64,000 nt of DNA from positions 2,728,001 to 2,792,000 of the forward strand of contig NZ_CP067140.1 in NCBI RefSeq assembly GCF_028553805.1, given 5' to 3'. How positions within the stretch are numbered: position 1 is the first letter of the stretch; the number at the start of each line of letters is the position of its first letter. A model generated the notes under the pieces. The model saw only the letters and a program-made list of their open reading frames with translations. It did not search any database and had not been told where the DNA came from. A program made the translations under genes and the position numbers. The DNA comes from Paracoccus saliphilus (GTDB lineage: Bacteria > Pseudomonadota > Alphaproteobacteria > Rhodobacterales > Rhodobacteraceae). Shown here piece after piece: positions 26,984 to 37,345 of this stretch.

Positions 26984-27712
26984 ATGGATACGAGCCCGCA
27001 TCAGCCCGTCTGCCCGCATCTGCCGAAGCCCCGCAGCTTCTGGCAGCGCATCGCCGATCGTCTGGCGGCAATGCTCGGCCGGCAGCGAGCCGCGACCCCA
27101 CCGGAACGCTCGGTCGCCTTCACCATCGCGGTGATCGCGCTTGGCGCCAAGCTGGCCAAGGCCGACGGTGCCGTCGCCCGCTCGGAGGTCGCCGCCTTCC
27201 GCCGCGTCTTCATCATCCCGCGGGCCGAGGAAAAGAACGCCGCAAGGGTCTTTGACCTGGCCCGTCAAGACGTGGCGGGTTTCGACGCATGGGCACATCG
27301 GATCGCGGCCATGTTCCCGGCGGGCGATCCGGTTCTCGCCGATGTGATCGAGGGGCTGTTCATCATCGCCGTCGCCGATGGCGATCTGCACGAGGCCGAG
27401 ATCGCCTTTATCGACGAGGTGGGCCGCATCTTCGGGCTGACCCAGGCCCGCATCAAGACGATCCGCGCCCGCCATGACCCGAAGGCCGGCTGCCCGCCCT
27501 GCGAAGTGCTTGGTATTCCCCTGGAAACCCCGCTGCCAGAGGCTCGGAAACATTGGCGCAACCTGATCCGCGAATCGCATCCCGACCGCGCCATTGCCCG
27601 CGGCCTTCCGCCCGAGGCGGTTCGCCTCGCCGAGGCCCGCACCCGCCGTCTCAACGAGGCATGGGAAAAGTTCCGGGCCATGCATACGCCCCCGGCACCG
27701 ACAGGGAACTGA
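26984..27712 (+). CDS. TerB/J-domain (DjlA-like) co-chaperone
   Basis: Protein of 242 residues. Residues 40-165 form a TerB-like helical domain (FTIAVIALGAKLAKADGAVA, FRRVFIIP, IAVADGDLHEAEIAFIDEVG). Residues 170-235 form a C-terminal J domain (CEVLGIPLETPLPEARKHW, RESHPDRAI) containing the essential HPD. The layout is that of DjlA, but no N-terminal membrane anchor is visible. It likely stimulates DnaK. The spacer before it carries unusual tandem motifs. Confidence 0.85.
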   Translation: MDTSPHQPVCPHLPKPRSFWQRIADRLAAMLGRQRAATPPERSVAFTIAVIALGAKLAKADGAVARSEVAAFRRVFIIPRAEEKNAARVFDLARQDVAGFDAWAHRIAAMFPAGDPVLADVIEGLFIIAVADGDLHEAEIAFIDEVGRIFGLTQARIKTIRARHDPKAGCPPCEVLGIPLETPLPEARKHWRNLIRESHPDRAIARGLPPEAVRLAEARTRRLNEAWEKFRAMHTPPAPTGN

Positions 27713-27792
27713 TGCGGCGCGGTGCGGCCGCAAGGCTTAGCGGATACGCAAATCACTTGCGCAAGCCCCATGGACGCCCCATCTTCCCTGAC

Positions 27793-28257
27793 ATGAAGAT
27801 ACGCGCCCTGACCCTTGCCGCATTCCTGGCCCCGGCCTTGTTGACCGCGCCCGTCCTGTTCGCTCAGGACGACCCCGAGGCCTGGCAGCCGCCCCTGCAG
27901 GACAGTGAGCCTGCACCCGAGGAAGACGGGGGCGACCTGATCGGGCGCGGTGTCGGCATCCTGATGGAAAATTTCATGCGCGAGCTTGGGCCCGGGCTGG
28001 ATCAACTGAGACAGGACATGTCGGGCGCGTTCAACAACCTGTCGCCGGTTCTGAAGGATCTGAGCGTCCTGGTCGATGATCTACGCAATTACGAGCCCCC
28101 CGAGCGGCTGGAAAATGGCGATATCGTCATCCGGCGCAGGGCGGACGCGCCGCCGCCTCCACCCATCGGGGAGGATCTGCGCAATTTCACCACGCCCGAG
28201 GATCAGCCGGATTCCTCGGTCCCGCGCGATCCGGATGCGCCCGAAATCGATCTCTGA
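27793..28257 (+). CDS. Conserved Rhodobacteraceae secreted protein
   Basis: Predicted exported protein of 154 residues with signal peptide (KIRALTLAAFLAPALLTAPV). The mature part is acidic, has an amphipathic middle (MENFMRELGPGLDQLRQDMS, then LSPVLKDLSVLVDDLRNYEP) and a characteristic NGDIVIRRR followed by Pro-rich PPPPP. Related proteins in the family are sometimes labelled AAA+ ATPase, but no Walker motif is present, so that label should not be copied. The 3' end overlaps the convergent exonuclease gene by 55 bases. Confidence 0.72.
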   Translation: MKIRALTLAAFLAPALLTAPVLFAQDDPEAWQPPLQDSEPAPEEDGGDLIGRGVGILMENFMRELGPGLDQLRQDMSGAFNNLSPVLKDLSVLVDDLRNYEPPERLENGDIVIRRRADAPPPPPIGEDLRNFTTPEDQPDSSVPRDPDAPEIDL

Positions 28258-30176
28258 TTGGCATCGGCGATCAGGCGGCGATGACCGCGCGCCTCGGTCG
28301 TGACCTCTTCGAAACGGGTGATGCCCTTCGCCTCCAGCGCCGGGATCAGGCGCAGGAAAATCTCGGCGGTGGCGGCAGCGTCCCCCATGGCGCTGTGCCG
28401 CAGATCGGGGGAAATGGCGATATCCAGCCGTTCGGCCAAGGCATCCAGCGTATGTGGCACCCCGCCCCCCCAGACCATTGCCGAAAGCAGCACGGTATCC
28501 AGCACCCGGTTGTCGAAATGCTGCCCGGTCTCGGGCTCGGTGGCACGTAGCATGCCCATGTCGAAAGGGGCATTATGGGCCACCAGCACCGCATCCTCGG
28601 CAAAATGGTGAAAGGCGGTCAAGGCGCTGCGCATGTCGGGAGCATCCGCAACCATCTTGTCGGTGATGCCGTGAATCGCGGTCGCACCGGGCGGGATCGG
28701 GCGGCCCGGATTGACCAGCGTCTCGAAACGCTCGCCGGTCATCCGCCCCCGCGCGATCCTGAGCCCTGCGATCTGCACGATCCGGTCAGAGGCCGCCAGT
28801 CCCGTCGTCTCGGTGTCGAACACGACACAGGTCAGATCCGCCAGCCGGGATGACGCCGCCCCCCTTGCGGCCAATGCGAAATCATAGGTCAGCCCGACCG
28901 CATCGCGCCGATCCGCCGCAAGCTGCAGGGGTAGGACCAGGCGCGGGCCGTTGTCGCCGGTTTCCGGCCAGATACCAGAGCCATGAGCGGCCAGAATATC
29001 GGCACCGCTCAGATCGGGCTGGCCGGGATCGGGGGCTTCCTCCAGCCAGCGCTCCAGCCGGTCCATTGGCACCGCCTCACCCTGCCATTCCAGGCGCAGA
29101 TACAGCTCTGTCCGGTCCTCGCGATGGATGCGCAGAACCGGTCGCGCGCCCATGTCGCGAAGCCTTGCATCCAACCGGCGCAACAGCGCATTCATCGCCC
29201 CGGCCTCGGCAAGGACCGACAGGGGCGGCATGTCGCCATCCGCTTCCAGCCCGGCCACCAACTCGTTCAGCCCGGCCCGGGCGGTGGGCGCATCCCCGGC
29301 CAGGGTTTCGGACAGATGCCTTGTTGCGCGGGCCAGCCCCTGTCCCTCGTCCCTGATCGCCTTTGCCAGCGCGGGCGGGATCGGTCCGTCCAGCGCATCC
29401 AACATCGGAACCAGCGTCGCGGCATGACGCCTCAGCGCCTCCAGCGCGTCACGGGGAAGCGGGCGATTGGGGGCATGGTCGCGCAGGATTAGCAGGATGT
29501 CCTTTTCAATCCGGCGCATCCGCCCTGACAACCGCACCCCTTCCAGGGTCAGGCAGGTCAGATCCGTCGCCTCTGCCCCGGTCACAAGACGCGCCATGGC
29601 GGCCTCTATCGCACCGGGGGCGATGTGGCGCTCGATCGGGCGGTCCAGCGCCAGCCCCGGCAGCAATCGTGCCGCCGAGGCGTTGTAGAACACCACTCGC
29701 CCGCCGGAATCGGTCATCACCGCAGCCGCACCGAAATCTGCGAGGATCGATTCCAGCCGTGCCTTTTCGCGGATGAGTTCGGCGGCATGTTCGGCCAACG
29801 CCTCGTCCAGGGCATCGGCGGTATGCGCTCGCGCCTCGGCCGCATCGTGAACGGCAGAACCGATATCGCCCAGATAGCGCGCCTGGTCGGCATCGGGAAC
29901 CCGCCCGGTCCGCAATGCCCCGGCCAGCCCGTCAATGGGACGGACAAAATGGCGGTCGAACAGGAACCACAGGGCGGCGATCAGCGCCAGCACGACAAAA
30001 CCCGCGATCACCCCGGCCTGCAGCAGCGGATCCAGTATCTGGCGCAGCGCCACGCCATTCCCCAGCAAACGCCCCGCCCCGATCCAGAGCGACAGGCCGA
30101 TCACAGTCAGCACTGCGAATACAAGCCCCGCGAATATCAGCAGGACACGGAGCCGCAGGTTGACCGGCCCTTTCAT
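28203..30176 (-). CDS. Membrane PAS sensor fused to a DEDDh 3'-5' exonuclease
   Basis: Protein of 657 residues. Two membrane segments (about 10-32 and 52-72) are followed by a HAMP-like stretch (FDRHFVRPIDGLAGALRTG), a helix, and a PAS-like domain near 140-225 (AAAVMTDSGGRVVFYNASAA). A long helical region resembling a decayed kinase core has no conserved phospho-acceptor His or ATP site that I can see. Residues about 445-600 are a DnaQ-type exonuclease: FDTETTG, HNAPFDMGML and HSAMGDAAAT supply the DEDDh residues. It ends a four-gene operon with ATGA coupling to the response regulator. It is a sensory nuclease, not the replicative epsilon subunit. Confidence 0.85.
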   Translation of the reverse strand: MKGPVNLRLRVLLIFAGLVFAVLTVIGLSLWIGAGRLLGNGVALRQILDPLLQAGVIAGFVVLALIAALWFLFDRHFVRPIDGLAGALRTGRVPDADQARYLGDIGSAVHDAAEARAHTADALDEALAEHAAELIREKARLESILADFGAAAVMTDSGGRVVFYNASAARLLPGLALDRPIERHIAPGAIEAAMARLVTGAEATDLTCLTLEGVRLSGRMRRIEKDILLILRDHAPNRPLPRDALEALRRHAATLVPMLDALDGPIPPALAKAIRDEGQGLARATRHLSETLAGDAPTARAGLNELVAGLEADGDMPPLSVLAEAGAMNALLRRLDARLRDMGARPVLRIHREDRTELYLRLEWQGEAVPMDRLERWLEEAPDPGQPDLSGADILAAHGSGIWPETGDNGPRLVLPLQLAADRRDAVGLTYDFALAARGAASSRLADLTCVVFDTETTGLAASDRIVQIAGLRIARGRMTGERFETLVNPGRPIPPGATAIHGITDKMVADAPDMRSALTAFHHFAEDAVLVAHNAPFDMGMLRATEPETGQHFDNRVLDTVLLSAMVWGGGVPHTLDALAERLDIAISPDLRHSAMGDAAATAEIFLRLIPALEAKGITRFEEVTTEARGHRRLIADANQRSISGASGSRGTEESG

Positions 30177-30541
30177 TCCCGCTCCAGCAGCCGCGCCATT
30201 TCCGCCCTGAGCTCGGACAATTCGAACGGCTTGGCGATGAACCCATCTGCGCCAAGCGCCAGCCCTTTGCGGCGCTCGACAACCGATCCGCGCGCCGTCA
30301 TCATCAGCACCCGGACATGTTTCAACGCCGGATCGGCGCGCAGATCCTGCACGATCTGGTAACCCGAAACATCTGGCAGCATCACGTCCAGCAGCACGAG
30401 ATCGGGGCGCTCGGCGCGGATCCGTTCGACCGCCCCCGCCCCTGTTGCCAGCCGGAAATGGTTGTGCCCGTCCCGCGACAGCAGGAAATCCAGCGCGACG
30501 GCGATATTGTCCTCATCCTCGACCACCAGGATATCCGCCAT
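30173..30541 (-). CDS. Response regulator receiver protein
   Basis: Single receiver domain of 122 residues. Acidic residues are in VVEDEDN, the phospho-acceptor Asp in LVLLDVMLPD, Thr in MMTARG and Lys in FIAKPFE. There is no output domain. Two ATGs overlap the upstream gene's stop; the one at 30541 has GGAGG 7 bases away, the one at 30544 only 4. It sits between a membrane protein gene and the PAS-exonuclease gene with 4-base overlaps. No histidine kinase is encoded nearby, so its phosphodonor is unknown; it may pair with a CrbS-like acetate sensor elsewhere. Confidence 0.92.
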   Translation of the reverse strand: MADILVVEDEDNIAVALDFLLSRDGHNHFRLATGAGAVERIRAERPDLVLLDVMLPDVSGYQIVQDLRADPALKHVRVLMMTARGSVVERRKGLALGADGFIAKPFELSELRAEMARLLERE

Positions 30542-31041
30542 CATCCGGCCTCCGCTTGGCACACGGCGGTAAAGGCCGGATCATCGGCTTCCGCCGCGGT
30601 CCATTCAGCGCCCGCGACAGAGAAGACGCCCTTCTCGCAGTCGAATTCCTGCGGCACGATCGTCGTCGGTCCACGCCGCTCGACCAGCATGATCTCGGCG
30701 CGGCGCTTGCCTTCTCCGAGTTCACTGATCTGAGCCGGGTCCAGTGCCGCGAAACGGACGGCCACCGGTGCGAGATAGGTCCAGGGTGCCCAAGGCTGAC
30801 TGTCGCGCCCGATGGCCAGCATCTCGGCCCCTTCGGGCAGTTGCGCTTTCGCACGACCGAACCAAGCGTAATCGTTCCACACCGAATAGCCGATCATCGC
30901 CAGTCCGGCACAGGCGGGCAATAGCCAGCGGGCGGGCGAGAACCCCACCTTGCGCGCGGCATGCATCAGGGCATAGACCAGCGCCGCAACACCGATCCCC
31001 ACCGCGATTGCCCCCAGAAGCTCGACACCCGTAGCGGTCAT
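30541..31041 (-). CDS. Membrane protein of the acetate-linked signalling operon
   Basis: Protein of 166 residues with two N-terminal membrane segments (LLGAIAVGIGVAALVYALMH and ARWLLPACAGLAMIGYSVW) and a soluble C-terminal domain of about 110 residues (MLAIGRDSQPWAPWTYLAPV, CEKGVFSVAGAEWT). I do not recognise a named family. The start overlaps the DUF294 gene stop and the end overlaps the response regulator start, so it is fixed inside this operon and probably part of the same pathway. Confidence 0.7.
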   Translation of the reverse strand: MTATGVELLGAIAVGIGVAALVYALMHAARKVGFSPARWLLPACAGLAMIGYSVWNDYAWFGRAKAQLPEGAEMLAIGRDSQPWAPWTYLAPVAVRFAALDPAQISELGEGKRRAEIMLVERRGPTTIVPQEFDCEKGVFSVAGAEWTAAEADDPAFTAVCQAEAG

Positions 31042-32846
31042 CCCAGAAATCCTTTCCCATGGCCCGCGGCCGATTGCATTCCGCGCACCACCACGAATGC
31101 GTCGCGCAGATGGCTCCGCTCGAAATCCGGCAGGTCGGCGGGCGAGAGGTAATTGTCGGGCGCACGACTGGCACGGATCAGGTCGGCCTGGTTATCCAGC
31201 CGTATCGTCTGGATCAGGTCATAGGCCGCGATCAAATCGCGCGCGCCGCTGCCCGAGATCACGCCCTTGGCCTCGGCATCCTGCAACCTCGCGCGCGTGT
31301 TGACCGGCGTCAACCGCCCCTGAAGCGCATAGATCCGCGCCAGATCGGTGACAGGCACGACGCCGCCATGTTTCATGTCGATATGGTCGCGATGTTCGCC
31401 CGAGCGGATCGTCGAGAAGCCTCCGATGAAACCCAGGGGCGGGCGATGCTTGAGCGAGTTCGTCACCATATGCGCCACGAAGATCGAGTTCTTCTCGGCC
31501 CGCTCCAGCGTTTCGACCTGCAGTCCGGTCAGAAGCGTGCCATCCCCGCCGATGGCGCGCAGATCGAACATGACCGAGGCAAGCATCTGCGCCTCGGGAT
31601 CGGGGGTGGCGATCCAGTCGCGGAAATAGCGGCGCCAGACATCGCGCGGTTGCCGCCAGCGGGGATTGGTCGCCATCATGTCTCCAGGACAATAGACATA
31701 GCCGCATTCGTTCAGCCCGTCGCAGACGAAGCGGGCCAGCGCCTCGAAATAAGGCTCTGCCGGATCGGCACCATCGGCGAGGATCAGGCAATTGTCCTGG
31801 TCGCTCACCCCGGTCTGTTCCTGCCGCCCCTGGCTGCCGCAAGCCGCCCAGAGATAGGGCACGGGGGCCGGCCCAAGCTGCGTCTCGGCCATCTCGAGCA
31901 GGCGGCGTGTCACCGCATCGGCGATATCCGAGATCATCCGCGTGATGACCTCGTGCCGCTGATGCGCCCTGACCAGTTGCGCGAGAAGGTCGGGGATGCG
32001 GGCCGTCGTCTCGGCCATCTCGGCCACCGTCTTGGCCTGCGAGATATCGCGGATCAGGGCCGTGGCCGAGATCGCCTGAACCCGCGTCAGGTCGGTCTGG
32101 CTGATCATGCCGATGAAGCGGCCGTCCTCGATAATGGGTAAATGCCCGATCCGCTTCTCGAGCATGATGTTCAGCACGTCATAGCCAAGCGCCGAGGGCG
32201 GCAGGGTAATCGGATCGGCGGTCATCACCTCGGCCACGGGACTGTGCAGGTCGCGCCCCTCGGCCACCACGCGGCTCGACATGTCCCGGATCGTCACCAG
32301 CCCGATCAGCCGCTCTCCCTCGGTGACGCCCAGACTGCTGACCTGCGCGTCACGCATCAGCCGCGCGGCGTCGATGATGGGCGTATCGGGAGGGCAGCTT
32401 TGCGGGCGGCGGTTGAGCAGATCCCCCACCTTCAGCAATGCCACATCGGCGGTTCGCAGCATCGCCCCGCCGCCACGATCGAAGAAACGCGCAACCGGGC
32501 GAGACGTGGCCATCAGCTGCGTCAACTCGGCCCGGGGCAGCATCAGGACGACCGAATCTTCCACCGTCCGCGCCGAAGTCACCGCACAACCGTCGCGCAG
32601 CAGGCCCCGCTCGCCGAACGAGTTGCGCGGCCCCAGTTCCGAAACCGACTCGCCATTGCGGTCGGTGACATGGACGGCCCCGCTTTCGATGAGGAACAGA
32701 CCGGGCAGGAGGTCGCCGAAATGATAGATCTCGGCACCCGCCGGATAACTCCTGCGGCTGAAAGAGGTGGCGACCCGCGCCAACTCGTCCCGCGACAGGC
32801 TGTCATAGGGATGAACGGTAGAAATGAAATCAGAGATCCCGGACAT
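31038..32846 (-). CDS. cNMP-binding/CBS/DUF294 nucleotidyltransferase-like signalling protein
   Basis: Protein of 602 residues. Residues 1-125 form a cyclic-nucleotide-binding-like domain (YPAGAEIYHFGDLLPGLFLI, NSFGERGLL). Residues about 150-270 hold two CBS motifs (ARLMRDAQVSSLGV, VLNIMLEKRIGHLPII). The rest is DUF294, a GlnD-like nucleotidyltransferase fold, with GSQGRQEQTGVSDQDN as the metal-binding motif, followed by its C-terminal domain. It is first in a four-gene operon and next to the symporter and acs genes; a similar protein sits near acetate permease genes in gammaproteobacteria. It may modify a partner protein, but the target is unknown. Confidence 0.88.
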   Translation of the reverse strand: MSGISDFISTVHPYDSLSRDELARVATSFSRRSYPAGAEIYHFGDLLPGLFLIESGAVHVTDRNGESVSELGPRNSFGERGLLRDGCAVTSARTVEDSVVLMLPRAELTQLMATSRPVARFFDRGGGAMLRTADVALLKVGDLLNRRPQSCPPDTPIIDAARLMRDAQVSSLGVTEGERLIGLVTIRDMSSRVVAEGRDLHSPVAEVMTADPITLPPSALGYDVLNIMLEKRIGHLPIIEDGRFIGMISQTDLTRVQAISATALIRDISQAKTVAEMAETTARIPDLLAQLVRAHQRHEVITRMISDIADAVTRRLLEMAETQLGPAPVPYLWAACGSQGRQEQTGVSDQDNCLILADGADPAEPYFEALARFVCDGLNECGYVYCPGDMMATNPRWRQPRDVWRRYFRDWIATPDPEAQMLASVMFDLRAIGGDGTLLTGLQVETLERAEKNSIFVAHMVTNSLKHRPPLGFIGGFSTIRSGEHRDHIDMKHGGVVPVTDLARIYALQGRLTPVNTRARLQDAEAKGVISGSGARDLIAAYDLIQTIRLDNQADLIRASRAPDNYLSPADLPDFERSHLRDAFVVVRGMQSAAGHGKGFLG

Positions 32847-32896
32847 TCTTCACGATCCCACCGAAATACCAGGGAAAGGCATGAAAGGATCGTTCC

Positions 32897-32950
32897 TTCT
32901 TCTTCATGCAAATATCCCCGGGGGGTGCGGGGGGCAGGCAGCCCCCCGCA
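32897..32950 (-). repeat. Dispersed 3'-end element, copy 5
   Basis: Read on the minus strand, a perfect 10-bp stem TGCGGGGGGC/GCCCCCCGCA (32950-32926, 5-base loop) is followed by CCCCCCGGGGATATTTGCATG and the GAAGAAGAA run (32925-32897). It begins 15 bases after the symporter stop, in the same orientation, and separates that gene from the DUF294 operon. Confidence 0.8.
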
Positions 32951-32964
32951 TTTGTTTCACGTCA

Positions 32965-34695
32965 TCAGTGCGCCTGAGCCGCACCGGCGCCTTTCGGCAC
33001 GCGGATCGACTCGACCAGTTCCTGCACTTCTTCCGGCGGTTCCTGCGTCGCGTTCGACACAAAGTAACCGACGGCGAAGTTGATCATCGCACCCACGGCA
33101 CCGAAGCTTGTCGATTTGATCGACAACAGCAGCGGATCGGCATCCGTGAAGCTGTTGGTGTCGGGGATGAAGAACCAGCCCTTGTGCAGGAAGATATAGA
33201 TGACCGTGGTCAACAGACCCGCGAGCATCCCTGCAATCGCGCCCTGGGAGTTCATCCGCTTCGAGAAGATCCCCATCAGGATCGCCGGGAACAGCGATGC
33301 ACCCGCAATCCCGAAGGCCAGCGCCACGGTCTGCGCCGCAAAGCCGGGTGGGTTGAGCCCCAGCCATGTCGCCGCGGCAATGGCGACCAGCATCGAGATC
33401 CTCGCCGCCATCAGCTCGTTCTTCTCGCTGATATTGGGATTGATCATCGATTTGATCAGGTCATGCGACACGGCAGAGGAAATCGCCATCAGCAGCCCTG
33501 CAGCGGTTGAAAGCGCCGCTGCAAGCCCACCGGCGACCACGAGGGCGATCACCCAACCCGGCAGTCCCGCAATCTCGGGATTGGCCAGGACCATGATGTC
33601 GCGGTCCACCTTGACGGCCTCGTTCTTCTCTTCGTCGGCCCAGTACTCGATGCGGCCATCGCCGTTCTTGTCCTCGAAGGCCAGAAGCCCGGTGCGCTCC
33701 CAGTTCTGGACCCAGTGCGGCATCTCTTCGATGGCGATCGCGTCCTCCTGCGGACCATTGGGCCACATCGTATCGACGAAGTTCAGCCGCGCCATGGCCC
33801 CCACCGCCGGAGCAGTCAGGTACAGAAGCGCGATGAACACCAGCGCCCAGCCAGCCGAGGTCCGCGCATCGGCCACGCGCGGCACGGTGAAGAAGCGCAC
33901 GATCACATGCGGCAGACCGGCGGTGCCGATCATCAGCGACAGGGTGAACAGGAAGATGTTCAGCGTGCTGTCCGTCTGTGCCGTGTAGCTGGAGAAACCG
34001 AGCTCCTGGATCACCGTGTCCAGCTTGTCCAGAAGCGGCACGCCCTCGGCAGCCGTATTGCTGAACAGGCCAAGCGCCGGGATCGGGTTGCCGGTGATGG
34101 TCAGCGAGATGAAGATCGCCGGGATGGTATAGGCGACGATCAACACCACATATTGCGCAACCTGCGTATAGGTGATGCCCTTCATGCCTCCGAGGACCGC
34201 GTAAATCGCGACGATGATCGCGCCGACCAGCAGGCCCATCTCGTATGACATGTTCAGGAAGCCCGAGAAGGCCACGCCGACGCCCTTCATCTGCCCGATC
34301 ACATAGGTGACCGAGGCGACGATCAGGCAGACCACCGCGATCAGGCGGGCGGTCTGGCTGTAATAGCGGTCGCCGATGAATTCCGGCACGGTGAACTTGC
34401 CGAACTTGCGCAGGTAAGGCGCGAGCAGCATCGCCAACAGCACATAGCCGCCAGTCCAGCCCATCAGATAGGCCGAAGTGTCGTAGCCGCCAAACGAGAT
34501 GATCCCCGCCATCGAGATGAAAGATGCCGCCGACATCCAGTCGGCGCCGGTCGCCATGCCGTTCAGAACCGGATGCACGCCCCGGCCGGCGGCGTAGAAT
34601 TCGCTGGTCGAACCGGCGCGCGCCCAGAAGGCGATACCGACATAGAGCGCGAAGGTCAGCCCCACGACGATGAGGTTAAGGGTGAATTGTTCCAT
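32965..34695 (-). CDS. Sodium:solute symporter large subunit, VC_2705 type (acetate permease-like)
   Basis: Membrane protein of 576 residues with about 13 hydrophobic segments, of the SSS family. Signatures include GRGVHPVLNGMATGADWMSA and the sodium-site region near ATGADWMSAASFISMAG. It belongs to the VC_2705 subfamily that pairs with a small DUF4212 subunit, encoded immediately upstream. A hydrophilic loop at about residues 330-375 includes DKNGDGRIEY, which resembles an EF-hand loop. With acs next door, acetate or another short monocarboxylate is the likely substrate. It may be called ActP by analogy, but that is an inference. Confidence 0.88.
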   Translation of the reverse strand: MEQFTLNLIVVGLTFALYVGIAFWARAGSTSEFYAAGRGVHPVLNGMATGADWMSAASFISMAGIISFGGYDTSAYLMGWTGGYVLLAMLLAPYLRKFGKFTVPEFIGDRYYSQTARLIAVVCLIVASVTYVIGQMKGVGVAFSGFLNMSYEMGLLVGAIIVAIYAVLGGMKGITYTQVAQYVVLIVAYTIPAIFISLTITGNPIPALGLFSNTAAEGVPLLDKLDTVIQELGFSSYTAQTDSTLNIFLFTLSLMIGTAGLPHVIVRFFTVPRVADARTSAGWALVFIALLYLTAPAVGAMARLNFVDTMWPNGPQEDAIAIEEMPHWVQNWERTGLLAFEDKNGDGRIEYWADEEKNEAVKVDRDIMVLANPEIAGLPGWVIALVVAGGLAAALSTAAGLLMAISSAVSHDLIKSMINPNISEKNELMAARISMLVAIAAATWLGLNPPGFAAQTVALAFGIAGASLFPAILMGIFSKRMNSQGAIAGMLAGLLTTVIYIFLHKGWFFIPDTNSFTDADPLLLSIKSTSFGAVGAMINFAVGYFVSNATQEPPEEVQELVESIRVPKGAGAAQAH

Positions 34696-34698
34696 GAC

Positions 34699-34956
34699 TT
34701 ATTCCTCCACCCCGTGCTCGCGGTCCAGTTTGTTCATCCGCCAGGCATAGGCGAAGATCAGGATCACGAAGGTGATGATCGAGCCCTGCTGCGCGAACCA
34801 GAAACCGAGATCGGTTCCGCCAACGCTGATGCCGGACAGCAGCGGGCGGAACAGGATGGCGCAGCCATAGGACACAAAGGCCCATATGGCGATGCATATC
34901 CAGATCGTGCGGATATTCGCACGCCAGTATGCGTTAGATGCTTGTTTATCACTCAT
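34699..34956 (-). CDS. Sodium:solute symporter small subunit (DUF4212)
   Basis: Membrane protein of 85 residues with two hydrophobic segments (IWICIAIWAFVSYGCAILF and GSIITFVILIFAYAWRMNKL). The motif LGFWFAQQGSI and ending RMNKLDREHGV identify the DUF4212 small subunit that accompanies VC_2705-type symporters. The large subunit gene starts 3 bases after its stop, so the pair is one transcript. Confidence 0.9.
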   Translation of the reverse strand: MSDKQASNAYWRANIRTIWICIAIWAFVSYGCAILFRPLLSGISVGGTDLGFWFAQQGSIITFVILIFAYAWRMNKLDREHGVEE

Positions 34957-35011
34957 GTCCTTCGGTCCTCCCCTGTTCAGACATGTCCCTCTTTTCCGCC
35001 CTTGGTGATCG

Positions 35012-35045
35012 GCGCCCCGGTTACCCGGCGGAAAGGCCGGGGCGC
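35012..35045 (-). terminator. Stem-loop between acs and the symporter genes
   Basis: GCGCCCCGG (35012-35020) and CCGGGGCGC (35037-35045) form a perfect 9-bp stem with a 16-base loop, 17 bases after the acs stop. No U-run follows, so it may be a weak terminator or a processing and stability element rather than a strong stop. Confidence 0.45.
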
Positions 35046-35061
35046 GATGGCGGGGCCGCTA

Positions 35062-37017
<1,956 letters not shown>

Positions 37018-37345
37018 GAGTCCCCTCCTCGCAGCCGTAACAAAACCCGCCGCATCGCCAAGAGCGTCCATTCGGACGGTATCGATCAGCGATGCGAGCC
37101 ATGTTAACAGACAGCTATATATCATGTTAAGTTGTTTTTATATAAGAAAAATTATGTAAATTTATTCACACAGAAATGGAGAATTTTGTAAAATATTCAC
37201 AAACCCGTCAGAGGCAGGACAGACATGCCTTCTTTTCTGAAACTGTCTCGGAAAGGACTGCCCCGGCTCGAGATGGCAGCCGGCAACAGAGCACGGCGCC
37301 TAGCCATCGCGGAACGCAATCACGAATGCCTTGCCTGATGAAAAT
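37018..37345 (-). promoter_or_regulatory. AT-rich upstream region of acs
   Basis: This 328-base spacer has no gene. Bases about 37100-37205 are far more AT-rich than the rest of the window. It contains two CATGTTAA copies (37100 and 37123, 23 bp apart) and two ATTCACA copies (37164 and 37195, 31 bp apart; TGTGAAT on the acs strand). Several TATA-like hexamers are present, so no single promoter is assigned. It likely binds regulators of acs. Confidence 0.5.

Noticed and set aside
26755..27101. Minus-strand frame over the phased octamers
   Set aside because: Its translation (PVHR and CTGR repeats) merely reflects the tandem DNA motif and overlaps the start of the J-domain gene.
27793..28257. 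AAA+ ATPase label for the secreted protein
   Set aside because: There is no Walker A or B motif and the protein has a signal peptide; the label is a propagated error in the family.
28203..30176. DNA polymerase III epsilon subunit (dnaQ)
   Set aside because: The exonuclease is at the end of a membrane sensor protein and lacks the usual polymerase-binding context; it is better described as a sensory nuclease.
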